Source: Halichondria panicea (taxonomy: Eukaryota; Porifera; Demospongiae; Suberitida; Halichondriidae). From it: a stretch of DNA of 64,000 nucleotides. The translations under genes were made by a program, and so were the position numbers. Of the stretch, positions 55,344-64,000 are shown piece after piece. Where the stretch lies: assembly GCF_963675165.1 (NCBI RefSeq), contig NC_087390.1, forward strand, positions 2,556,001 to 2,620,000, written 5' to 3'. The notes below the pieces were generated by a model that worked only from the letters and a program-made list of their open reading frames with translations, was not told where the DNA came from and ran no database searches. The stretch's first letter is position 1; each line of letters begins with the position of its first letter.

Positions 55344-55802
55344 GTGCAATGGCTAAGACTTTTCTGGCAATTTTTGCAATGTAAAATCACAGGGGACTCT
55401 TTGTATTATCAGGAGCACAGTATCTCACTCCGGATCCTGGTTAGTAATTCTCTTAGAGATCCTCTTAGTTTTCCTAGTGGTGTAACTACACCGTACAGTG
55501 TAAAACTGTTCATTCCTAGTGGTGTCTATACATCCTTTCAACAAAATAATGTCTCCCCAGTCATAATCATTTTGCCACCCACTATGGCAGTTGCCTTGGT
55601 TGCATTGTTGTCTAACATTATATGGTATCTGCCCTGTGCCCATTGTAAACAATAACACTGTCCATTGCTTAATTCCTGTACTGTGTGGCTTCAAGTTTCC
55701 ACAACCACCACTATTGTGATACATGTATTTCACAAATATATAGTGGTGAGGTTAGGGTTACTTGCACATTTCAATTCCCAACCCTCCTCCCTTGTCTTGT
55801 AG

Positions 55803-55897
55803 GGTGGAGGAGTCCGGGGAGCACGTGGTGTTTGGTACGGGAGAGCTCTACCTGGACTGTGTCATGCACGACCTCAAGAAGATGTACTCAGAGATAG
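55803..55897 (+). pseudogene. EFTUD2: EFTUD2 exon r (copy C), one extra G at acceptor
   Basis: TTGTAG is followed by GGTGGAGG instead of GTGGAGG, so the otherwise perfect exon ([20 protein letters not shown] then [10 protein letters not shown]) enters out of frame. An indel error in the G run is possible. Confidence 0.82.
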
Positions 55898-56116
55898 GTG
55901 AGATTGTTGCTAGGTACAGTGTGTAGTTAAGATGCCTCTACTGTGACTCTCACCAGGGGAGGTACGACAGGCAGGAGCAATTGGCTTGATTGAACACTTT
56001 AATTACATTCCGTTCCCGTGTAGGCTAGGTTTATTAATGCTGAGTCAGCTAATCATTAGAAAATCAGGCCTAATTGCTCCTAGCTGCATGTCGCACCCCT
56101 CTGGACTCTTACGTAG

Positions 56117-56254
<138 letters not shown>

Positions 56255-56469
56255 TGAGAAACCCATTCATGTTGTTCCATACGATCGTAGATTGATATGA
56301 TCAAAGGAAGTTTTAGGGGTTTCCCTACAGCTGATTAGTGATTTGATTAGTGTGATGATTCTTACAGAACAGAGGATGTCTGCCTAATGATTGGTGATTT
56401 GATTAGTGTGATTGATGGTCTTCCTGGTGTATGTGTGGGTGTTGAGTGTAAACAGCAAAATTGTTAGCT

Positions 56470-56840
56470 ATGCAACAAGCTAGTCTCAAGTATTTCTCAA
56501 CCCAGACCATGCAAGCATCAATGGAGTATAGTTTCCAAAGCACTGGATGCAGTAGTCTCTCCATAGAATGTAGTGAGGCATCAAACAGCTGTTCTGAGCT
56601 GGTGATTGGACTACAAAACACTACCAAAGTCTGCACTTGCACTGTTGCTCAAGCTACTGTTAGCTCATGCACCCATGCAAATGCAAGCTACCCAGCTAAC
56701 TACAAGAGCTGATTATTGATCTGAGCTAGTCACTGGACTGCAGAACTATATCAACGATGCACTAAAGTCGTGCAACTAGAGACTGACTGCACTACAAGTG
56801 GAGCGATGACACTGGCTAAAAGAGACATTCTGATTCACCG
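56470..56840 (+). pseudogene. SELVxG small-protein copy 8, broken
   Basis: MQQASLKYFSTQTMQASMEY start in the s-t intron of copy C. Deletions in the second half (NYKS, then stop) break the frame; the tail AKRDILIHR survives out of frame. Confidence 0.7.
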
Positions 56841-57065
56841 ATAACTGTGCAAACTATTAAGTCGTTTTCCTTTGAACCTCTTTAAATAGCATTTTTTTCT
56901 GCATCTGTAGACGTTTTTGCTGCCATTACTGACTTCTGATAAGTGGTACTGATAATTTATTATGGATGGTATGCAGTGACTACCCACTTTCGGTGTGCAC
57001 AATGAACTTGTCCCCTTGCTCTTCATTCAATTTTTTCTTTAATTACTTTCTACTCCCATTTCCAG

Positions 57066-57279
57066 GAACAAACTGACAATGATATCGGAGCCTCTGGAGA
57101 AGGGACTGGCCGAGGACATTGAGGGGGAGGTGGTGCAGATAGCCTGGAGCAAGAAGAAGATTGGAGAGTTCTTCCAGAGCAAGTACGACTGGGACCTGCT
57201 GGCAGCTCGCTCCATCTGGGCGTTTGGACCGGAGGCTACTGGACCCAACATTCTGGTGGATGACACTCTGCCTTCTGAG
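57066..57279 (+). CDS. EFTUD2: EFTUD2 exon t (copy C), intact
   Basis: Same protein as copies A and B ([20 protein letters not shown] ... LVDDTLPSE), 214 bases. CCAG acceptor, GTGAGT donor. Confidence 0.92.
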
Positions 57280-57724
57280 GTGAGTAGTAACTTGCTTTCA
57301 TGAGTCTCTGATGGAACAATTATCTAAATGCTAGTAGGGATCTGTGAATAAACATCAGTGTTACGGTACTTTGTATATACATGTAAGCTACCTGTGGCCA
57401 ATTAGGGATTATTCTAGCTGTGTTTGCAACAAAGCACTGAAGTGAATACAGTACTTCTGTTCCCCACAAGTGTAGTTTAGCTTGCTCTTCACCAATGTTA
57501 GCGCAAATATCATTAATGTTCTAACTACATGTACATGTACCCTATACGATCTAAATTAAACAGTTATTGAAATGTTTTAAAGAGTGGAAACAATGGCCCT
57601 GGTTCTTACCTACGCAAATATAGTCAGGCATCCAAGCTGTTTGGTGGCTTCCATAAGTGCTAGTACTAATAACTTCTTTCGTTCCAGTGTGAACTACATG
57701 TACACATTTTGTATGCTGGTGCAG

Positions 57725-57812
57725 GTTGACAAGAGTCTTCTTGGTTCTGTGCGTGAGTCTATCATCCAGGGGTTCCAGTGGGGCACCAGGGAGGGGCCAC
57801 TCTGTGACGAAC
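57725..57812 (+). CDS. EFTUD2: EFTUD2 exon u (copy C), intact
   Basis: [20 protein letters not shown] then TREGPLCDE; donor GTGCGT. Confidence 0.9.
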
Positions 57813-58023
57813 GTGCGTTACACTTAAACCCTTGGTTTGCAATAGTTAGTAATCTAACACTTGTCGAAGTTCACAGTAATTAAGTTGCTGTATTCGTAGT
57901 ATCTGTCGTAGTTCAGTAATAAATTATGTGAACTATGAGGGATATACGAATATAATTGTTGGAGCACATTGATATCAGACACCCCCTCCCCCCACACATA
58001 CACACCAACCCACACACGTACAG

Positions 58024-58142
58024 CTATCCGCAATGTCAAGTTCAAGATCCTCGATGCCGTGATCGCTGGTGAGCCCATCCACAGAGGGGGTGGTCAGATC
58101 ATACCCACTGCCAGAAGGGTAGCCTACTCAGCTTTCCTCATG
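58024..58142 (+). CDS. EFTUD2: EFTUD2 exon v (copy C), intact
   Basis: [20 protein letters not shown] then [24 protein letters not shown] acceptor, GTATGT donor. Confidence 0.92.
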
Positions 58143-58336
58143 GTATGTGCCTACTGTGCGTGTGTTGTGCCTGGCAATTGAAATTCACACAGGTGTCTCG
58201 CTGATTGCTTTAATGAAGTAATTAATGAGTCATAATCTTAATTGCAAACATGTACACACACTGTACATGTATATGGCTTTATCTTTAAGGCGGCATGATT
58301 TCTATCAGTTTACCAAATACCTCACACACACACTAG

Positions 58337-58741
<405 letters not shown>

Positions 58742-58983
58742 TAGGTGGTTAAGAAAACGTATGTAATCTGGGCCTTAGGCTGTATGGTTAGGGTGTTATG
58801 TAAACCCTATTTTGGAGAGTTTGTTTGCCCACTTATTGACATGTGTTTATTTTCCTAGGCCCTTCAATTGTTACAAAATATTCTTCTGTTACTGGACGTG
58901 GTGTACAGTATGTATGTATAATAATTTGTACAAACAGACAATCTTGCAATAATTCTATACTTCAGTGTTTCCCACCCCTGTAG

Positions 58984-59103
<120 letters not shown>

Positions 59104-59351
59104 TAACAACCCCTTTATCTAAGTGTGCATAGGAATAGTAAACCAACTACGTACCAGCAGATGTGCATTGTCAGAAATCCCTTTATTTCCAAATTTTACT
59201 GACTTTACCGTATGTTTTAATAATAATTTATTATGTAACGTGCCACATTATGTATGTGAATGTGTATGTGTTGTGTGTGTGAATGTGTGTGTATGCTACT
59301 AACCTCTATGTATACATGTTCTTGTATGGGGGTTATCACTAGGGGAACAGA

Positions 59352-59820
59352 TAGTCTCATGAATCAGCCGCTCCCTAGAGCGTCTGAGCACTTTAGTTTG
59401 AACTTTTTTGGCCACGTCGGAATTTTGACCTGACCAATCAGATCAAGGATTTACTAAATTAAAGGAATGACAAGAAGCGTATGCAGTAGGACGCATTTAT
59501 AGCTAGCGCTAGTCAGCCTAACTGTGGCTACTGTTAGCCATGCAGTCAAGGAGCTATAATTATAGTAAGTTGAATTGACTGCACTATTGCTGTGCAACCT
59601 TCTTACTTGTTCTTTTAGCAACGTTCTTGGAGCAAACTAAACAAAAGTTCATAGCTAAGTCAAGCGTTCGCGGTTGACCTTTTACATGCGTTTCAAATAA
59701 TCTTTTGGTTTTGACACTGACGTAATGTAATGGCAATTAACATTCCATTGTGCAATGACCTCTGGACTAAAGTGCTCAGACGGTCTTTCCCAAAAGAAAG
59801 GCGGCTGATTCATGAGACTA
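59352..59820. mobile_element. MULE-like element, complete (469 bp), copy C
   Basis: Same element and same site as in copy B: GGGGAACAGA at 59342-59351 and 59821-59830, ends TAGTCTCATGAATCAGCCG and complement. It was inserted before B and C separated and after copy A's lineage split. Confidence 0.85.
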
Positions 59821-60006
59821 GGGGAACAGAGTGTTGGTTTTGAGTTTTTTGAACTTAGAAATAAATACTTGGTATATATATACCTTGTACCTTTACCAAA
59901 CCCCACACCTTACATGACACATTGACTTCACTTGGTACTGTGTGGACCTTTACCAGAACCCCTACCCACTGACTCCACGCCCCCCCCCCCCACACACTCT
60001 CTCTAG

Positions 60007-60102
<96 letters not shown>

Positions 60103-60589
60103 AACTCACTTTATTGTAGAAAAATTGTTTAAGCCGACTTATACAGATTGATGAGGTAAGCAGTTGAAAGGTTTCAGAGTGTAGAACAGCCAGAGTGTGT
60201 GGAAAGTGGTTGTTTGATATATACAATTTTGTGGGTAGTATAGGGATTATGACTTTGTACATGTATCTAGGAATGTACTTCTTAGTTACATTGGGAGTTG
60301 TTGTGTATTACTGGCTTTTGTACGGGTAGGGTAAACATCTTTTGGTAGCAGCAAAGGCACACCCCTTCCGATAGAGAGGCCGTGCACACTGGACCAAGGT
60401 GATTAGTAATTGCATGGTCCCAATCAGGTTGATGGGTATGCACTCCTCTCCCCATGATGTTAAGGCTTATACTGATGTCATTATACTGTACACTACAAGA
60501 ACTTAAAGCAAGCAGAGAACTGTGGGTGGGCCTCATTCAACTTGGTCAGGTTTGAGGCTGTTTAGTTAACGGTCTTTACCCAGTACCGT

Positions 60590-60788
60590 GTAAAGTGCAG
60601 AAGTGGTGGATGCCGGTGAGAACAACTACACACTGCAGGATCAGAGCTGCTGATGATGGAGGATGATCGATCGAGGAGGACTCAAATCTTTACCCACTCC
60701 CTTCTAGTGTACAGTAGTCAGCAGGTGTGTGTGCTGGGTGAGAAGTACACACAGAGGATATAATGAGGAGGACTCTCACTGTCACAGG
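60590..60788 (+). pseudogene. EFTUD2: EFTUD2 exon o remnants after copy C
   Basis: Two overlapping, decayed pieces (GENNYTLQD-like at about 60615, QQVCVLGEKYT at about 60712) end near a CACAG-GTCAGTG donor. Confidence 0.6.
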
Positions 60789-61049
60789 TCAGTGATTGCA
60801 TACGTACGTGTGTCTTGTTAACTCTTGCAGTTTCTGCTTAATACCTATTAAATATGAGATGAGATGATTATATGGACAGATCTACCCGTAACTAAAACAC
60901 TCAGTGGGCAAGCGACCGCGAAGCGAGTAAATGTACACAACTTCATTAAAGAGCGTTTTGATTCAACCGAGTGATGTACGATACTAACATGTAAACAGAG
61001 AAAATCACGTGTTACGGTGTAACTCGCTAGTACGGGGCTCACTTCACTC

Positions 61050-61410
61050 TCCCAATGAAGTATCATACTTCTTCTAAAAGAGGTCCCCTTCTAATAAGGC
61101 GCCACCTGGAGATTTCTCCCATAAGGCACCATATGAATTCTTTGGCTATTTCTTGTTTTGCATACACTAGCCTCAAAAACATAATTATTAAAAAGCTTGC
61201 CTTATTTTAGAAGAAATACGTTAAAAAAGGAGCACTTTATAGTTTGCAAATCCACAGATCAAAATCCAAGAGACCGTGGCTATAGAAGTTGTTAGTTTTC
61301 GTCGCATTGCAACAGTTGAGCAGTTACAGCTGGAATACACACACATGCACACAGTCAGCTTTAATTACCGTATATTCCCCATTCCTCGTGTGGCTACGCC
61401 TCGAAGCATA
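61050..61410. mobile_element. MITE relic and inverted element fragment
   Basis: 61052-61222 is a decayed relative of the MITE at 7524. 61235-61407 is the reverse complement of the start of the 0.7 kb element (GGCTACGCCTCGAAGCAT at the right). Confidence 0.55.
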
Positions 61411-61509
61411 ATCATTTACAGTATACATGTTCATCAGTTGTCATCAAAGGTATAATAGTTCAATTAAAGCTGTTTTTCGTTCACAGTATACATTATATAG
61501 TGCATGTGC

Positions 61510-62345
61510 ATGAGCAGAGTTGTGTGGTGCTATTGATGACCTTAGCCTGTGTGGTGCTTTAGGTTGTCTAACTTGTCTTTATAGGTTGAGCAGTTGTGGT
61601 GCTATTGTTGACCACAGTCTTTAGGTATGTGAGCAGTTGTGTGGTGCTATTGTTGACCACATACAGCCTTAGGTTTATGTGAGCAGTTGTGTGGTGCTAT
61701 TGTTGACCAGTACAGCCTTAGGTTTATGTGAGCAGTTGTGTGGTGCTATTGTTGACCACAGTCTTTAGGTATGTGAGCAGTTGTGTGGTGCTATTGTTGA
61801 CCACAGTCTTTAGGTATGTGAGCAGTTGTGTGGTGCTATTGTTGACCACGTACAGCCTTAGGTTTATGTGAGCAGTTGTGTGGTGCTATTGTTGACCACG
61901 TACAGCCTTAGGTTTATGTGAGCAGTTGTGTGGTGCTATTGTTGACCATGCACGTACACCCTTAGGTTTATGTGGGCATGTGTGATGCTATTGTTGACCA
62001 CGTACAGCCTTAGGTTTATGTGAGCAGTTGTGTGATGCTATTGTTGACCACGTACAGCCTTAGGTTTATGTGAGCAGTTGTGTGATGCTATTGTTGACCA
62101 CGTACAGCCTTAGGTTTATGTGAGCATGTGTGGTGCTATTGTTGACCACGTACAGCCTTAGGTTTATGTGAGCAGTTGTGTGATGCTATTGTTGACCACG
62201 TACAGCCTTATAATTAGGTTTGTGTGAGCAGTTGTGTTGTGCTATTGTTGACCAGTACAACCTTAGGTTTATGTGAGCATGTGTGGTGCTATTGTTGACC
62301 ACAGTCTTTGGTTGAGCAGTTGTGTGATGCTATTGTTGTGCTATA
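61510..62345. repeat. Minisatellite, about 50-bp unit, 15-17 copies
   Basis: Unit: TTATGTGAGCAGTTGTGTGG, TGCTATTGTTGACCACGTAC, AGCCTTAGGT. Variants replace CGTACAGCC by CAGTCTTTAGG. No gene. Confidence 0.92.
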
Positions 62346-62950
62346 ATTATGGTTTCCTTAGGAGAGCGAATTTGAGCTAAACATGCTTTATTGACGTCAT
62401 GCGTAATGTTGATACTAATAGGTGCAGTGGAGCATTGAGCATTATGCCAGCCTAATAGACAATAAGTATTAGCCTATTAGACAATTTTTACCAAATTTTG
62501 GTAGAAAGTATTTATAGAAGCTCAATAGCGTGAATATAATGCTAATAGTTAACCTTTACACGTACTTCTGAGCACATGGTCCACGTCGTGGCTAGACTGA
62601 GTATATACGTATGGAAAGTGCTAGTAGTACTGTTGACTTTTTTCTAAGCTTTTTCACCAATAATACTTCTTTAGAAGATTATATAGAAGCGTCTGTGATG
62701 TTGCAGTATAATTCTCGTTGATGATCTTGAGACTAATGGGTAAGAATTAAAGACTAATAGGTACAATGCATGAGACTTGGAGACTAGGCAAAATTTTTAG
62801 CATAATCTGTACAAGTACTCGTGGTTATTGTGGCTGTGTAATGATAGTCATGGGCAATCACGATTATGAGGGATTTCCCAGTACAAGTACATTTCTTGGG
62901 GTTGTTTCCCTATGCATATCAATAAAACTCTCACATTCAGCATGTTTTAC
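62346..62950. other. No gene seen
   Basis: No exon. From about 62.8 kb the sequence matches that before copy 1 of the small ORF (from about 0.41 kb). Confidence 0.4.
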
Positions 62951-62956
62951 AGTTGG

Positions 62957-62965
62957 TATAAAAAG
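62957..62965 (+). promoter_or_regulatory. TATA box before nested ORF copy 9
   Basis: TATAAAAAG, about 60 bases before the ATG, as for copy 1. Confidence 0.4.
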
Positions 62966-63020
62966 TGTGATCAGTAGTTTAGCCCTTGCCTCATCCCCTG
63001 GCTGAGTTGTCTATCCTAAA

Positions 63021-63383
63021 ATGGACTTCAACCAAGACCAAGCATCAATGGAGCTTAGTTTGCAAAGCACTAGATATGCCAGTCTCTCCATAGAATGCAG
63101 TGAGGCATCAAGCAGTTGTTCTGAGCTGGTGATTGGACTGCAAAACACTACCAAAGTCTACACTTGCACTGTTGCTCCAAGATTACAAGCTACTGTTAGC
63201 TTACCCATGCAAGTGCAAGCTACCCAGCTGATCACGAGAGCTGATTATCGATCTGAGCTTGTCACTGGACTGCAGAACTATATCAAGTTGGTTCGATGCA
63301 CTAAAGTAGTGCAACAAGAGACTGGCTGCACTGTAAGTGCAGCGATGACACTGGCTAAAAGAGACATTCTGATTCGCCGATAA
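63021..63383 (+). CDS. SELVxG small-protein copy 9 (intact, 120 aa)
   Basis: Nearly identical to copy 1 (MDFNQDQASMELSLQSTR start, AKRDILIRR end), with a few substitutions and one codon fewer (RADYRS for RAVDYRS). The flanking match extends from about 62.8 to 63.7 kb, interrupted only by the element present in copy 1. It is therefore the most recently duplicated pair. Confidence 0.55.
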   Translation: MDFNQDQASMELSLQSTRYASLSIECSEASSSCSELVIGLQNTTKVYTCTVAPRLQATVSLPMQVQATQLITRADYRSELVTGLQNYIKLVRCTKVVQQETGCTVSAAMTLAKRDILIRR

Positions 63384-63904
63384 CTGTGCAAAAAAAAATT
63401 TGTCGTTTTCCTTTATGTTTTACACAGTACTCTTTTCTGCATCTGTGCTTTTTCATGACTGTCAGTGTATTAATATTGTTGTTATTGCAATTCCTGACCT
63501 CCGAGAACGTTATCGGTTGGTACTTGATATAAGACTCACGAATATAGGAACACTAGAAGCCATGGATTTAACGCTAGCAACTATTATTATTATAATTATA
63601 TATTGCTTGTTATTTTAGCTATATTCGGGAGTCTTATATCAAGTGCCAATCCCATTATTAGTACAAAACTGATTCGTGATTAGAGCCCACTGAATGGGAA
63701 AAAAATTGTTGAATAAAAAATTGTTAATGCAATTGTTGAATGCTTCTGAGCAAAATTGGAGAAAATAAAATATGACCCCCTCTGAAGAATAACGTTTTAA
63801 ACTGACAGACACTAAAAACTAGGCTTAAAGTAGTCTGCAAGAGAAGTGTGGATAAATCCAATTAGTGACCTTAATTAGCTAAGGTCAAGTGGTTTCAGCC
63901 TCCT

Positions 63905-64000
63905 CTGGTCTTCTTTACTGCAATATTTCTCTCACTATCATCTCTTCTGTAGTGATCTTGTTTGGTGTTGTTACTGTGTTGTGCACTCTAGCTAACTACT
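63905..64000 (-). pseudogene. Antisense small-protein family, start of copy 4
   Basis: The sequence up to TCATCTCTTC...GTGCACTCTAGCTAACTACT matches the start and upstream region of the ORF at 34038-34367. The body is missing to the left; the window ends here. Confidence 0.45.

Noticed and set aside
61510-62345. CRISPR-like regular repeats
   Set aside because: Units are contiguous with no unique spacers and the context is animal introns; it is a minisatellite.

Overview
The window is eukaryotic and almost certainly metazoan nuclear DNA. It has short coding exons with GT-AG introns, long CA/TG microsatellites, many small inverted-repeat transposons, and 3' ends of LINE-type retrotransposons. 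The style (compact AT-rich introns, frequent TACATGTACA-type words) would fit a demosponge, but that is a guess. No rRNA, tRNA or CRISPR was recognised.

The dominant content is one gene repeated many times: EFTUD2/Snu114, the U5 snRNP 116 kDa GTPase of the spliceosome, whose conserved protein sequence is recognisable exon by exon. I label exons in protein order: e1 (start), e2, e2b, h, i, j1, j2, k, l, m, n, o, p, q, r, s, t, u, v, w, x, y (stop). All copies are on the + strand. Layout: 0.6-6.3 kb, a decayed 3' copy (t fragment, p, r, s, x, y). 10.0-20.7 kb, copy A (h, j1, j2, n, o, p, q remnant, r-y). 21.2-29.7 kb, a scrambled block (o, q, r, h, p, i, j1, j2, i, j1, j2, y). 33.0-43.3 kb, copy B, the fullest in canonical order (e2, e2b, i to p, r to y). 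46.0-60.1 kb, copy C (e1, e2, e2b, then q-r-s twice, then t-y). After several stop exons comes a remnant tail: o, j1, j2, i at 29.7-32.6 kb and again at 43.3-45.2 kb. Many exons are intact in at least one copy, but each copy carries missing exons, frameshifts, a nonsense codon or lost splice sites. No exon for the switch I/II part of the GTPase domain was found. The window therefore reads as a tandem array of unprocessed, decaying EFTUD2 duplicates, or a locus whose assembly needs checking.

Three other layers lie on top. (1) Two families of small ORFs nested in EFTUD2 introns: a sense ~120-residue family (nine copies, mostly in the s-t intron, some with a TATA box) made of two internal repeats around SELVxGLxN, and an antisense ~105-residue family (h-i region, four copies or remnants) with a related core. 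(2) Isolated exons of unrelated genes: alanyl-tRNA synthetase, DNA polymerase beta, a TRAF-like zinc finger, and perhaps a MINDY-type deubiquitinase. (3) Transposons and DNA-structure features: a MULE-like element with 10-bp target duplications, a 0.7-0.85 kb element dated by empty sites, several TACCGTA-ended MITEs, and striking palindromes, including two hairpins with different stems but an identical 19-base loop, and a 93-bp tandem array of 50-bp palindromes.

The likely history is: a EFTUD2 gene with nested ORFs and transposons already in its introns was duplicated in tandem several times; copies then diverged by transposon insertion, internal deletion, fold-back synthesis and microsatellite growth.
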